Of a DNA stretch of 64,000 nt, positions 8,532 to 18,292 are shown piece by piece (position 1 is the stretch's first letter; the number at the start of each line of letters is the position of its first letter). The notes below the pieces were generated by a model. The model worked only from the letters and a program-made list of their open reading frames with translations. It searched no databases and had not been told where the DNA came from. The stretch spans positions 1 to 64,000 of the forward strand of contig JBMNQG010000003.1 of NCBI GenBank assembly GCA_050944015.1. The letters are read 5' to 3'. This DNA comes from DUOX01 sp050944015 (GTDB lineage Bacteria > Bacillota > Clostridia > Oscillospirales > Oscillospiraceae). The translations under genes and the position numbers were made by a program.

Positions 8532-8814
8532 CATGGTCATACCCATGTTTTTTATAATGCCTCAAGCCAGCCCAAGGCCCACGCACGATTAAAAAGCGCA
8601 TTAAAAGCGGCCTGAGAATAAGGCCGCTTTTAATATCAAAAATACTAAACCTATAATGAACAGGAAAGGTGTTTTTAATTCAAGATAGGAAGTGTCTCGA
8701 TTGAGGCGCTTCCTCATTTTCGGCTTTATGACTATGGATTAAAAAGGCTGTATGTTTGGTCAAGGCACGACAAAGTCACCTAGCAAGCGAAGGCGTGCTT
8801 GCGAACGGGTATAA
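8532..8814. other. Gene-free stretch with three hairpins
   Basis: No coding sequence is supported here. A perfect 12-bp stem at 8601-8632 (TTAAAAGCGGCC / GGCCGCTTTTAA) looks like a bidirectional terminator. A second 12-bp stem at 8687-8714 pairs fully on the plus strand only if two G-U pairs are allowed. A shorter AGCAAGC/GCTTGC stem lies near 8781-8802, just after the nrdR stop. The stretch reads as decayed DNA plus terminators. Confidence 0.5.
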
Positions 8815-9273
8815 TTATTTTTTATCCCCAAGCAGCTTGTTTAGCTCCTCCATGAAGGTGTTTATATCCTTAAACTGGCGATAAACGGAAGCGAAACGCA
8901 CATAGGCCACTTCGTCCACATTCTTAAGACGTTTCATAACAAGCTCGCCGATTTTTGTGGACGTTATCTCCCGCTCAAGTGAGTTTTGCAGTTCCTGTTC
9001 AATTTCGTTGGCGATATTTTCAATTTCCTGTATAGGCACAGGCCTTTTTTCACACGCCCTGAGCATGCCGTTTAGCAGTTTCATTTTGTCAAAGGTCTGG
9101 CGGCTTCCGTCGCGCTTGATTACCACCAGAGGCAAGCGCTCCATGATTTCATATGTTGTAAACCTCTTTTGGCAGGAGAGGCATTCGCGGCGGCGACGAA
9201 TTGTGGCCCCTTCATCCGCAGGGCGTGAGTCCACGACCTTGCTTTCGGAGTAGCCGCAAAATGGGCATTTCAT
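8815..9273 (-). CDS. nrdR: Ribonucleotide reductase repressor NrdR
   Basis: A transcriptional repressor of ribonucleotide reductase genes that senses ATP/dATP. The 152-residue protein has an N-terminal zinc ribbon (CPFC at residues 3-6 and CLSC further on, RRRR between them) and an ATP-cone domain (VIKRDGSRQTFD). I start at the ATG before KCPFCGY, which has GGGGGA about 9 bases upstream; the longer frame to 9327 adds a tail not seen in the family. It is monocistronic here, with no nrd gene in the window. Confidence 0.95.
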   Translation of the reverse strand: MKCPFCGYSESKVVDSRPADEGATIRRRRECLSCQKRFTTYEIMERLPLVVIKRDGSRQTFDKMKLLNGMLRACEKRPVPIQEIENIANEIEQELQNSLEREITSTKIGELVMKRLKNVDEVAYVRFASVYRQFKDINTFMEELNKLLGDKK

Positions 9274-9450
9274 ATTGCTATTCCCCCAGTAACACAATAT
9301 AACAATTCTAATAATAACACAAAACACAACATCTTGCCATATAAAAATTCGGGGTTACTCCGTTAAACCGGGATACGGAAGCAAAATGGAAAGTATTTGC
9401 CCTTGAAGCAGGAGCTTCAAAAAGTATACAATAGCCTTTGAGGTGAAAAT

Positions 9451-9699
9451 ATGGTCCTGCGCAAGCTGTTACATAGAATTCTGAACATGTGCAATCCGGC
9501 CTGGGGCGCTCTCAGGGGCACTTTAATGCTAAGCTGCACAATGGTTTTTTGTGCTTTTGTGATACTCATAGAAATAGGCCCGGTCTCCATTGATACATAT
9601 TACCTGTATCTTTGCGCCAGGGAACTGGCCACCGCCCCGGCGGGACTGCTCCTTGTTGCCGCAATAGGCACCGTATGCCTTGAGGAACAGGCGGAATAG
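9451..9699 (+). CDS. Small membrane protein of unknown function
   Basis: An 82-residue protein with a basic N-terminus and two hydrophobic segments (about residues 26-43 and 62-76). GAGGTG lies 6 bases upstream of the ATG, which supports translation. It faces the RNase M5 gene tail to tail with only 2 bases between stops. I do not recognise a family; the two-helix topology and the good ribosome site are the only evidence. Confidence 0.55.
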   Translation: MVLRKLLHRILNMCNPAWGALRGTLMLSCTMVFCAFVILIEIGPVSIDTYYLYLCARELATAPAGLLLVAAIGTVCLEEQAE

Positions 9700-9701
9700 G
9701 G

Positions 9702-10304
9702 CTATTCCGGCTGCCTAAAAACCTCATCCAGCTTTTTAAAAAAATCCTCGCGGCTCATGATGGCGTTCAGCACATCCAGAAGTGCGTTGGCGGACAGTTT
9801 CTCCGGCAGGTCAAGCATTTTTATTAGCCTGCGCCGTTTTTCTTCGCTGCCCGGCTTTCCCGAAAGCCCAACGGCATAAAGGTCCGCCTTCGTTATCTGG
9901 TCCGGGCTTTTCTCCGGCTGTTTCTCGCTCATGGTGGCTCCAGCCCTGCGAAGCGCCTCTATAATGACCTCCGGCCTCATGCCTTCTACCCCCAGCTTCC
10001 CCTCTTTTGATAGGGAGCTTTTTCGTTTTTCCCGGCCTTCTATGTCGGGGATATAGGCATGCTTTACCTTGGAGGGGTCAATGGCCCCCTTCAGATAATT
10101 GCGGATGACAAAACCTGCCCCGTCGCTGTCCGTAAGTATGATAAGTCCCCGGGCGTCGGCTATGCGGCGGAGAAGCTCCAGCTTTTCCCTATTGGAAAAG
10201 ATGCCGAAGCCCTCGGTTTCGATTATGGTGGCGTCCACAATTTGGCTGAGGGTATTTTTATCGTAACGGCCCTCAACAACTATGACTTCTCTTACCTTAA
10301 TCAT
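9702..10304 (-). CDS. rnmV: Ribonuclease M5
   Basis: Matures 5S rRNA in Firmicutes. The 200-residue protein opens with a Toprim domain: the catalytic Glu in VVVEGRYDK and the acidic pair in LTDSDGAG. This is followed by the M5-specific C-terminal part (IPDIEGREKRKSS, and a helical tail). Length and motifs fit RnmV better than a primase. It overlaps holA by 4 bases and is the last gene of the comEC-holA-rnmV run. Confidence 0.9.
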   Translation of the reverse strand: MIKVREVIVVEGRYDKNTLSQIVDATIIETEGFGIFSNREKLELLRRIADARGLIILTDSDGAGFVIRNYLKGAIDPSKVKHAYIPDIEGREKRKSSLSKEGKLGVEGMRPEVIIEALRRAGATMSEKQPEKSPDQITKADLYAVGLSGKPGSEEKRRRLIKMLDLPEKLSANALLDVLNAIMSREDFFKKLDEVFRQPE

Positions 10305-11335
10305 AGGCTGTCACCCAGAGCCAGCTGCAGGAGCAAATTTTTCAGCAGTGCCTCGTCATCGGCGCTGCTGCTTTTCATTTTGTAGTCTGTTTCGGTGCAA
10401 AGCTCCACCGCCCGGGCGAGCCTGTCCAGCGTGAAGCCGCCGGCGCTGGACAGCAGCCTTTTGGCCATGAAGTCGTACTTCAGCCCGCAGGTTTCCATGA
10501 CGTAGCTCTTGCCCAGGCCGCTGTCAATGGCGAGCCTGGCGGCGTAGAGGTTTCGCATCTGCTGGCCTATTATTGCCAGCAGCTTTATGGGAGCCTCCCT
10601 GGAGGCCAGCAGATCCGCCAGGATTGCCGCGGCGCCGTCGAAATCCCGGGCGGCCAAGCGGTCCGTCATCTCAAATACATTTGCCTCAGGTATCCTCTGG
10701 GCAACGGCGTTAATATCCTCCCGGGTTATTGCATTGGATTTGGCATATGCGGACAATTTTTCTACCTCCGGTATAAGGCGGTTCATGAGGCTGCCGGAAA
10801 TGAATATCAGATACTCGGCGTTCTCCCTGCTAATGGTCTTGCCCAGGGCCTCGAAACGGCGGCTGAGCCATTTGACAAGCTGGCTTGTGCTCTGGGAGGT
10901 AAACTGTATGACCCTCCCGTGCTCTTTAATGGTTTTATAGGCTGACAGCCGGCCATCCGGCTCATAATCAGGCCCCAGCACGAAAACAAGGGTACAGTAA
11001 CCCGGCAAATCCCCTATGATTTCCTTCAATACTTTCAGATCGGCGTCCCGGCATTTGTTTATGTCGTAGTCCCGAACCTCGATGAGGGTACGGTCGGAGA
11101 AAAATGGGAGGCTGTCCACAGCGTCCGACAGGCTTTTCATATCCACAGCCGGGCCGTCAAAGCGCTTATAGTTGAATTCCTCTGCCCCTTCCGGGAGGCA
11201 GAGCTTTTTTATCTCCAGCAAAAACTGCTCGCGGAGATAATCCTCCTCGCCCCAGAGGAGGTACAGGTTTTCCGGCCCCTTGGCTTTTAATTCCCGCAAG
11301 AGGGCATTGTAATCTATAGTCGCACTTTTTGCCAT
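10301..11335 (-). CDS. holA: DNA polymerase III delta subunit
   Basis: The delta subunit of the clamp loader, which opens the sliding clamp. The protein of about 344 residues has the family layout: an N-terminal RecA-like domain (LYLLWGEEDYLREQ), a middle lid domain, and a C-terminal collar domain. I use the ATG at 11335, whose AGGTG ribosome site overlaps the comEC stop codon; a GTG three codons upstream is possible. Coupled with comEC upstream and rnmV downstream. Confidence 0.93.
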   Translation of the reverse strand: MAKSATIDYNALLRELKAKGPENLYLLWGEEDYLREQFLLEIKKLCLPEGAEEFNYKRFDGPAVDMKSLSDAVDSLPFFSDRTLIEVRDYDINKCRDADLKVLKEIIGDLPGYCTLVFVLGPDYEPDGRLSAYKTIKEHGRVIQFTSQSTSQLVKWLSRRFEALGKTISRENAEYLIFISGSLMNRLIPEVEKLSAYAKSNAITREDINAVAQRIPEANVFEMTDRLAARDFDGAAAILADLLASREAPIKLLAIIGQQMRNLYAARLAIDSGLGKSYVMETCGLKYDFMAKRLLSSAGGFTLDRLARAVELCTETDYKMKSSSADDEALLKNLLLQLALGDSL

Positions 11336-11344
11336 CTTAAGCAC

Positions 11345-13696
11345 CTAATTCAGCCTTATACTAATATTACCCATCAGGTCCGTGCGGTAAATATCAATAC
11401 CCACGTCATCCAGGCGATTTAGCACCTGGGAGGTGGGGTGTCCATAACTATTGTAGCCTACGGATATTATAGCAGATTCCGGGGTGGCCGCATCCAGCAG
11501 CTCCTGTGAAGTGGAATAGCGCGAGCCGTGGTGTCCCACTATAAGAAGCTCTGTGTCCGGGAGATCGGCAAGAGACAGGAGCTTTCGCTCCACGGTGGCG
11601 TTCACATCCCCCGTGATAAGGGCGTCGAAGTCCCCGATGGAGGCCATGACGATTATGCCCCGTTCATTGGAATCCGTTGAACCCAGAGGGGCGAAAAGCT
11701 TTAGGGTTATTCCGCCAACAGCCACTTCAAGGTTTTCCGTGACATAAATGATTTCTGTGCCGCTGGTTCTTGCCAGCTCCAATATTTTGTCGCGCAGCCC
11801 GTCATCGTCGCTCATGTCAATTGACAGGGCAATGCGCCTTACATCCAGCCTTGAAAACAGGGCCTCGACTCCTCCGGCGTGGTCTTTATGGAAGTGGGTC
11901 AGAACCAAAAGGTCGATACGGCCTCTCCCCTGCCCCAGCAAATAATCCGCCGCGGTGTCGCCGGCGTTTCGGTTGGTGCCCGTTCCGCCGCAGTCCACGA
12001 CAACGGTGCCGGTCTTGGATATAATGGCTATGCACTGGCCCTGTCCCACGTCTATGGCGGTGAACATGCCTTTTCCGGTATCCAGAAAGACCATAGAGAA
12101 GAATATGGTCCCGCATAGCGCCATGACGGACAGGCATACGGGCAGCACCGGACGTAAGGGCTTCTTCCCCTTGAGGGCGTAGGAAACAGCAAAAATTATA
12201 TAAACCAACACAAGCCACCAGGCAACAAGGGGATTGACGGTATAGGCGGTCGCAAAGGGCAGACCGGCAATAAACTTCACAAGGACTATTACATAGCGCA
12301 GCAGCCAGGCGATTACCCATCCCAAAACATTTGCCAGGCCGCCCCATATCATGCCTGCCAGACAAATCAGATACCCCAGCACGAAACACCAGGACATTGC
12401 AAAAAGGCAGAGCATGTTGGTTAGGACGCCGTAAAGGGAGACATACGAAAAATGCACGGCCACCAGCGGCGTAGAAAAGGCAATTGCGCCTATGGTGCTT
12501 GAAAAGCTGTTTATAACCCAGCGGAGGGGCTTAGGAACATATTTGTTGCCCGACAGCCTGGATTTTTCGGCCCATGCCCACAGGGACTTATATACCCTCG
12601 GCGTTATTGCAAGCACGCCCGCCATGGCGGCAAAGGAAAGCTGGAGCCCCACGCTGGCGGCGGAGGAGGGGTTTATCAGAAGGAGCAGGGCCAAAACCGC
12701 GGACATGGAGGTTATTTCGTCGTTTTCCCTCCTCAGCAGGGGCGCTATAAGCAGCAGAATCTGCATGAAACCCGCCCTGACTACGGAAGGGCTGCCGCCG
12801 GACATGAATATGTAGACAATTATTAGGGGTATGCATATAAAAGCGGTGCGCCTTCTCCTGCCGGTAATACGGCGCACGAAGCCAACAATGTAGGCCACAT
12901 TTGTGCCGGATATGGCCACCGCGTGCATTACACCCGTAGTTCCCATGGCGGAGTAGAGCCTGCGGTCTCCGGAAAGCCCGGTGGTGTCCCCCGTCAGCAG
13001 GGCTTTCATTAGGGCCGATACATCCGAGGGGAAGCGAAGCTCGCTTTGCCTTTTCACCGTCTGGGCAATTTGCTTGGGAAAGTACAGGAAGGACAGGCGC
13101 CAGCGCCCTGTTACCTCTACATCGCCCTTGAGGTAGGCCAGCGCGAATATGCCCCGGGAAGTGTACATGTTTGTCTCGTCCCCGTATCGGGTTACGGCTG
13201 AGGCAATCTTCACAGGGGCAGTTATTATATCCCCGGGGGTCAGCTCAGGGAAGGATGAGTCGAATGTATAAATTGCGGTTTTTACGCCGGGCGAGTCCTG
13301 CCCTATAGGCTTGACGAAGATATAGTCGCTTCCCTGACCGTGGACAGCATAATCCAGCACCCTGGCGGTAATGGTCATTTCCTGACCGGCCAGCTCCTCG
13401 GCAGGCTCTATCACAAGCCGGTAGTGCCCCCAGCTCCAGGCAAAACCTATGGCTGCGGAAACGGCAATCAGCAGTGCCCGAAGCCGCAGGTCCCCTTTTA
13501 ATATCAGTGAGATGAGGGAAAGCACGGCGAAAACAGCCGCCGCATATGGCTGCCACTGTCTGGGAATCACATACTGGGCGGCATAAACGGCTCCGGAATA
13601 CCCCAGGGCGGCAGTCGCCAGCTTACGCATGCCGCCAGCGCCCCGGGAAGTTTTTTGGCATGCTGTCCTGTAAAGTGCAAAGCGGCGCTCCTGCAT
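11345..13696 (-). CDS. comEC: DNA uptake channel protein ComEC/Rec2
   Basis: The inner-membrane channel for single-stranded DNA in natural transformation. The 783-residue protein has N-terminal helices, a DUF4131-type periplasmic domain, the central multi-helix competence domain (GDTTGLS, HAVAISGTNVAY), and a C-terminal metallo-beta-lactamase-like domain with THFHKDHAGG and GHHGS. GAGGTGG lies 5 bases before the ATG. comEA is not next to it, so competence in this organism cannot be judged from the window. Confidence 0.94.
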   Translation of the reverse strand: MQERRFALYRTACQKTSRGAGGMRKLATAALGYSGAVYAAQYVIPRQWQPYAAAVFAVLSLISLILKGDLRLRALLIAVSAAIGFAWSWGHYRLVIEPAEELAGQEMTITARVLDYAVHGQGSDYIFVKPIGQDSPGVKTAIYTFDSSFPELTPGDIITAPVKIASAVTRYGDETNMYTSRGIFALAYLKGDVEVTGRWRLSFLYFPKQIAQTVKRQSELRFPSDVSALMKALLTGDTTGLSGDRRLYSAMGTTGVMHAVAISGTNVAYIVGFVRRITGRRRRTAFICIPLIIVYIFMSGGSPSVVRAGFMQILLLIAPLLRRENDEITSMSAVLALLLLINPSSAASVGLQLSFAAMAGVLAITPRVYKSLWAWAEKSRLSGNKYVPKPLRWVINSFSSTIGAIAFSTPLVAVHFSYVSLYGVLTNMLCLFAMSWCFVLGYLICLAGMIWGGLANVLGWVIAWLLRYVIVLVKFIAGLPFATAYTVNPLVAWWLVLVYIIFAVSYALKGKKPLRPVLPVCLSVMALCGTIFFSMVFLDTGKGMFTAIDVGQGQCIAIISKTGTVVVDCGGTGTNRNAGDTAADYLLGQGRGRIDLLVLTHFHKDHAGGVEALFSRLDVRRIALSIDMSDDDGLRDKILELARTSGTEIIYVTENLEVAVGGITLKLFAPLGSTDSNERGIIVMASIGDFDALITGDVNATVERKLLSLADLPDTELLIVGHHGSRYSTSQELLDAATPESAIISVGYNSYGHPTSQVLNRLDDVGIDIYRTDLMGNISIRLN

Positions 13697-13808
13697 AAAA
13701 CCACCTCATAATTAGCTGAACATGGAAAGTGATTTAGTATGCCATTTTATTATGACAAAACAGCTTCGGGCGGCCATACAGGTCGCCCGATTCTGATTTG
13801 CCGATGAT

Positions 13809-14150
13809 TTAAACTAATTTCTCGCCTAATTTTTTCCCGGCCAAAACGTGGAAGTGAAGGTGAGGCACGGTTTGACCGCCGTCGCTTCCACAGTTGTTGA
13901 TGACGCGGAAACCGTTTTTAAGCCCCTGGGACTTAGCCAGGGAGGCAATTACTTCAAAGCACTTGGCGATGATTTGAGAATTCTCCGGGGTAATCTCCGC
14001 CGTGGAGCCGATATGCTCCTTGGGGATTACCAGAAAATGAACGGGAGCCTGAGGGTTGATATCCTTAAAGGCGTATACGCCTTCGCCGTCATAGAGGCAG
14101 CTCGAGGGTATTTCTCCCGCAGCTATCTTACAGAAAATGCAGTCAGACAT
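13809..14150 (-). CDS. HIT-family nucleotide hydrolase (HinT-like)
   Basis: A small purine-nucleoside phosphoramidase of the histidine triad family. The 113-residue protein has the zinc-site CIFCKI near the start, the nucleotide-binding VIPKEHI, and the HIT motif HLHFHVL near residue 98. It follows alaS by 5 bases, so it is co-transcribed with it. HinT can hydrolyse aminoacyl-adenylates, which may explain placement beside a tRNA synthetase; this link is inference. Confidence 0.94.
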   Translation of the reverse strand: MSDCIFCKIAAGEIPSSCLYDGEGVYAFKDINPQAPVHFLVIPKEHIGSTAEITPENSQIIAKCFEVIASLAKSQGLKNGFRVINNCGSDGGQTVPHLHFHVLAGKKLGEKLV

Positions 14151-14155
14151 TTTAA

Positions 14156-16795
14156 TTACCCCTTTACATTTTCAGTAATATAATCGTACACTGCCCCAAA
14201 AGCCTTGTCAAGCTGTCTTTCGACCTTGCCGCCGCCCATGGCGGTGTCCGGCTTACCGCCGCCGGAGCCTCCGGTAAGGGCGGTCACATGCTTAATCAGG
14301 TTGCCGGCCTTAATATCCCTGGCTATGGCGTTCTTTCCACAGGTGGCCAGGAAGGTAATTTTCCCGTTATTGACGGCGGCCAGCACGGCTACAATGTTTT
14401 CGTCCTTATCCCTCAGGAAGTCGCCCATGGTGCGCAGGTCGTCCACGGTGGCGTTGGAAACCCGGCCGGCGACGACTTTAAGGCCTCCGATGGCATTGGC
14501 TTCGGAGAACAGGCGTTCCGCATCCGCCCTGAGCTGGCCGCTGCGGAGTTTTTCTATAAGCCTGCGGGATTCCCTCTGCTCGTGAACCAGCTGTTCGGCC
14601 TTTTGAGCCAGCTCCGCGGGGTTGGATTTAAGGGTGGCGGCCACCTGGTTTATCAGGCTGTTGGCCTGGGACAGGAGCGCCAGGACGCCCTTGCCCACGA
14701 CGGCCTCGATACGGCGGACACCGGAGGCAACGGAAAACTCCGATACGGTGTGGTAGCATCCCACCTTGGCGGTGTTGTCCAGATGAGTGCCGCCGCAAAG
14801 CTCAATGGAGAAGTCGCCCATTTTTACAACGCAGACTGTATCGCCGTATTTTTCTCCGAAGAGGGCCATGGCGCCCATTTCCTTGGCTTTTTCAAGGCCT
14901 GTTTCCGTAATGGTTATATCCATTCCCGCCAAAATGGCGTCGTTTACTATGGAATCAATTTTTTCAATTTCCTCCGGTGTCAGTGCGGAGAAGTGCGTGA
15001 AGTCGAAGCGAATGGAATCCGGGGTCACCAGGGAGCCGGCCTGCTCCACATGCGTGCCCAGAACGGTGCGCAGCGCCTTGTGCAGCAGGTGCGTGCAGCT
15101 GTGGGCGCGCATTATTGCCCTGCGGCGGTCGGCGTCAATTGAGGCCGTCACCGCATCGTCCACGGAAAGCGTACCGGAGAGCATCTTTCCATGGTGGAGA
15201 TAATACTTATCTCCGCTGTCCTTATGCACCGAGTTAACCTCGAAAATGTTGTTGCCGGCAAAGATTTTGCCGGTATCGGCCACCTGGCCGCCCGCCTCCG
15301 CATAAAACGGCGTCTTATCCAGGACGAGGATGGCCTCAATCCCCTCGCGGACGGATGAGCAAAGCTCGCCGTCGGAGATGATGGCAAGTATTTTGCCAGT
15401 ATCCTCGAACTTTTCATAGCCTGTAAACTGGGTGGGCATAAGGTCAAGACCCAGGTCGGAGCTGGCCCAGGCCAGGTCGCCCATGGCGGCCCTGGCGGCC
15501 CTGGCCCGCTCACGCTGCTGCTCCATAAGCTGGTCAAAAGCGTCCCTGTCCACTTTAAGACCGGCCTCTTCGACTATTTCAACGGTGAGGTCTATCGGGA
15601 AACCGTAAGTGTCATAAAGCCTGAAGGCGTCGGAGCCGGAAAACAGGTTTTCGCCCTTTGCAACGTGCTCCGAGATAAGGTCGTTGAGGATTCTCATGCC
15701 GCCGTCAATGGTCTTGGCAAAGTTCTCCTCTTCCAGTTTGATTACACGCATGATATAGTCTTTTTTCTCGACCAAATCAGGATAGGGCTGCGCGTTTTCT
15801 GCAATGACGGTGGCGGCTACTTCGCTCAGGAAAGGCTCGTTTGTGCCCAGGAGCCTTCCATGACGGGCGGCCCTGCGGAGCAGCCGGCGCAGCACGTATC
15901 CCCTTCCTTCATTGGAAGGCAGAACGCCGTCGCAAATCATCATTGTGGCGCTGCGGATATGGTCGGTTATGACTCTGAGGGATACGTCCTTTTCCCTGCT
16001 CTGGCCGTAGGTGACGCCGGTAATCTCGGATACCTTGTTGGTGATGCTCATTACTGTGTCCACGTCAAAGATGCTGTCCACATCCTGACAGACCATGGCA
16101 AGGCGCTCCAAGCCCATGCCTGTGTCGATGTTCTTCTGGACAAGCTCGGTGTAGTTGTTGTTGCCGTCGTTGTTGAACTGGGAGAAGACATTGTTCCAGA
16201 CTTCCACATAGCGGTCGCAGTCGCAGCCCACCGTGCAGTCAGGCTCACCGCAGCCGTACTTGGGGCCCCGGTCGTAGTAGACCTCGGAGCAGGGGCCGCA
16301 GGGGCCGCTGCCGTGGTCCCAGAAGTTGCTTTCCCTGCCGAAGCGGAAAATGCGCTCGGGCGCTATGCCGATTACCTTCTCCCAGATTTCAAAAGCTTCG
16401 TCGTCCTCATAATAGACTGAAGGATAAAGCCTGTCCGGGTCAAGCCCCAGCACCTGGGTGAGAAACTCCCAGCACCACTCTATAGCCTCTTTTTTGAAAT
16501 AATCTCCAAAGGAGAAGTTTCCAAGCATTTCAAAATATGTTGCGTGCCTTGCGGTATGGCCTATGTTCTCAATGTCTCCGGTCCTGATGCACTTCTGACA
16601 GGTGCACACACGCTTTCTGGGAGGTTCCTGCTCCCCCGTGAACCAGGGTTTCATAGGCGCCATGCCAGAATTTATGAGCAGTAGCGATTTGTCATTCTTG
16701 GGTATTAGCGAAAAGCTGGGCAGCCGCAAATGGCCCTTGCTCTCAAAGAATGACAGGAACATTTCTCTAAGTTCGTTTAATCCATACTTTTTCAT
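14156..16795 (-). CDS. alaS: Alanine-tRNA ligase
   Basis: Charges tRNA-Ala. The 879-residue protein has the full set of domains: class II catalytic core, an editing domain with the zinc ligands HSCTH and the later CGGTH, and the C-terminal C-Ala domain with GGSGGGKPD. The N-terminal core carries extra cysteines (CTCQKCIRTG; CGEPDCTVGCDCD), as is common in clostridial forms. A promoter lies about 165 bases upstream; I see no T-box in the leader. hinT follows directly. Confidence 0.97.
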   Translation of the reverse strand: MKKYGLNELREMFLSFFESKGHLRLPSFSLIPKNDKSLLLINSGMAPMKPWFTGEQEPPRKRVCTCQKCIRTGDIENIGHTARHATYFEMLGNFSFGDYFKKEAIEWCWEFLTQVLGLDPDRLYPSVYYEDDEAFEIWEKVIGIAPERIFRFGRESNFWDHGSGPCGPCSEVYYDRGPKYGCGEPDCTVGCDCDRYVEVWNNVFSQFNNDGNNNYTELVQKNIDTGMGLERLAMVCQDVDSIFDVDTVMSITNKVSEITGVTYGQSREKDVSLRVITDHIRSATMMICDGVLPSNEGRGYVLRRLLRRAARHGRLLGTNEPFLSEVAATVIAENAQPYPDLVEKKDYIMRVIKLEEENFAKTIDGGMRILNDLISEHVAKGENLFSGSDAFRLYDTYGFPIDLTVEIVEEAGLKVDRDAFDQLMEQQRERARAARAAMGDLAWASSDLGLDLMPTQFTGYEKFEDTGKILAIISDGELCSSVREGIEAILVLDKTPFYAEAGGQVADTGKIFAGNNIFEVNSVHKDSGDKYYLHHGKMLSGTLSVDDAVTASIDADRRRAIMRAHSCTHLLHKALRTVLGTHVEQAGSLVTPDSIRFDFTHFSALTPEEIEKIDSIVNDAILAGMDITITETGLEKAKEMGAMALFGEKYGDTVCVVKMGDFSIELCGGTHLDNTAKVGCYHTVSEFSVASGVRRIEAVVGKGVLALLSQANSLINQVAATLKSNPAELAQKAEQLVHEQRESRRLIEKLRSGQLRADAERLFSEANAIGGLKVVAGRVSNATVDDLRTMGDFLRDKDENIVAVLAAVNNGKITFLATCGKNAIARDIKAGNLIKHVTALTGGSGGGKPDTAMGGGKVERQLDKAFGAVYDYITENVKG

Positions 16796-16959
16796 ATCTC
16801 TTTGACCCCATTCCTGCCGCCTGACTGCGGCAAAGCATATAAAGTTTAACGGTACATTAGACTTATCATGCCAGAAGTGATGATAAGGTGGATTTTTTGA
16901 TAAAAATGGGCTGTGTTTTCATCATATCTACAACTAAATTATTGCCCAGAATATTGGAT

Positions 16960-16988
16960 ATTTTAATAGCTATGACAAAAAAAGTCAA
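16960..16988 (-). promoter_or_regulatory. Promoter of alaS
   Basis: On the minus strand TTGACT (16983-16988) and TAAAAT (16960-16965) are 17 bases apart. This gives a leader of about 160 bases with two hairpins: CTTATCAT/ATGATAAG at 16862-16887 and TGCCGC/GCGGCA at 16815-16832. No T-box anticodon-acceptor sequence is seen. Confidence 0.6.
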
Positions 16989-17022
16989 GAAGTTGTATAT
17001 TTTTATATCATATCTGCTTTTG

Positions 17023-17051
17023 TTGACTTTTAACGAAAAAAAGAATACAAT
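17023..17051 (+). promoter_or_regulatory. Promoter of ald
   Basis: TTGACT (17023-17028) and TACAAT (17046-17051) are separated by 17 bases, about 58 bases before the ald start. It lies back to back with the alaS promoter in the 313-base divergent region, which otherwise holds only AT-rich DNA. Confidence 0.65.
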
Positions 17052-17108
17052 ATTTCTGCATTTTATCACTTTTACATTTTTGGTTTTATGTACATAGGAG
17101 GTAATTTA

Positions 17109-18227
17109 ATGATCATCGGTTGCCCTAAGGAAATTAAAGCTCAGGAAAAGCGCGTAGGTTTGACGCCTGCCGGAGCTGACGCCCTTGTAAAGGCCGGTCA
17201 TACGGTGTACATTGAGCAGTCTGCCGGACTTGGCAGCGGCTTTCCTGACGAGGAGTACACTGCAGTAGGTGCAAAGATTCTGCCCACCGCAAAGGACGTA
17301 TTTGAGCGCTCCGACATGATAATCAAGGTAAAGGAGCCGCTGGAACCGGAATATGACCTGCTCCGGGAAAACCAGATAATTTTCACCTATCTGCACCTTG
17401 CTCCAGACCCCAAGCAGACCCAGGCCCTTTTGAAGAAAAAAGTCATAGGTATAGCTTATGAAACGGTACAGACCGCCAATGGGCAGCTGCCCCTGCTTAG
17501 CCCCATGAGTGAAATTGCAGGTCGCATGGCCGTGCAGGTTGGCGCCCATTTGCTGGAAGCCACGAATAACGGCCGCGGAATACTCCTGGGCGGAGTTACC
17601 GGCGTTGAAAAGGGCAAAGTAGTCGTGCTGGGCGGCGGAAACGTGGGTACCAGCGCCGTTAAAATTGCCATTGGAATGGGCGCGGATGTTACGGTTATTG
17701 ATATATCCACCGCAAGGCTGGCCTATCTTGACGATATTTTTGGCAGCCGCATTCAGACCCTCGTGTCCAACAGCTTCAATATAGCCAAGTCGGTACGGGA
17801 GGCGGACCTTGTCATCGGCTGCGTGCTTATTCCCGGCGCCCGGACGCCCAAGCTGGTGACGGAGGAAATGGTTAAAACAATGAAACCCGGCAGCGTATTG
17901 ATTGACGTGGCTATTGACCAGGGCGGCACTATAGAGACCATGGACAGGATTACCACTCATGAAAACCCGTATTTTGTAAAGTACGGCGTGGTGCACTATT
18001 CCGTTGCCAATATGCCCGGAGCTGTTCCCCGCACCGCCACAATCGCTTTGACCAACGCCACGCTTCCCTACGCGCTTAAAATCGCCAATATGGGCGCCGA
18101 GGCGGCCATGAAGTCTGATCCCGCCCTTATGAAAGGCCTGAATACATATAAAGGTTATCTGACCGTTAAGGGCGCAGCCGACGCCCAAGGCCTTGAGTAC
18201 ACGCCTGCAGAAGGACTGTTCAAATAA
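17109..18227 (+). CDS. ald: Alanine dehydrogenase
   Basis: Interconverts L-alanine and pyruvate plus ammonia with NAD. The 372-residue protein has the N-terminal signature MIIGCPKEIKAQEKRVGLTP, the catalytic Lys/His region, and a Rossmann fold with GGGNVGTSAVKIAIGMGA. The start is the ATG at 17109, with AGGAGG 8 bases upstream. It is monocistronic, ended by a strong terminator. Divergent placement from alaS suggests an alanine theme, but no shared operator is visible. Confidence 0.97.
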   Translation: MIIGCPKEIKAQEKRVGLTPAGADALVKAGHTVYIEQSAGLGSGFPDEEYTAVGAKILPTAKDVFERSDMIIKVKEPLEPEYDLLRENQIIFTYLHLAPDPKQTQALLKKKVIGIAYETVQTANGQLPLLSPMSEIAGRMAVQVGAHLLEATNNGRGILLGGVTGVEKGKVVVLGGGNVGTSAVKIAIGMGADVTVIDISTARLAYLDDIFGSRIQTLVSNSFNIAKSVREADLVIGCVLIPGARTPKLVTEEMVKTMKPGSVLIDVAIDQGGTIETMDRITTHENPYFVKYGVVHYSVANMPGAVPRTATIALTNATLPYALKIANMGAEAAMKSDPALMKGLNTYKGYLTVKGAADAQGLEYTPAEGLFK

Positions 18228-18247
18228 TTTTTGACATCAGGCTCAAA

Positions 18248-18282
18248 AAATACTGCCGGCCATTTGGCCGGCAGTATTTTTT
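18248..18282. terminator. Bidirectional terminator between ald and the SLH gene
   Basis: A perfect stem AATACTGCCGGCC / GGCCGGCAGTATT with a 4-base loop, A run on the left and seven T on the right. It serves ald and probably also the converging minus-strand SLH gene. Confidence 0.9.
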
Positions 18283-18292
18283 TAGCTGAAGT

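Noticed and set aside
16796..17108. T-box riboswitch in front of alaS
   Set aside because: The leader has two hairpins but no T-box sequence or antiterminator of the AGGGTGG type.
17106..18188. Minus-strand open frame of 360 codons
   Set aside because: Antisense of alanine dehydrogenase, no homology signals.
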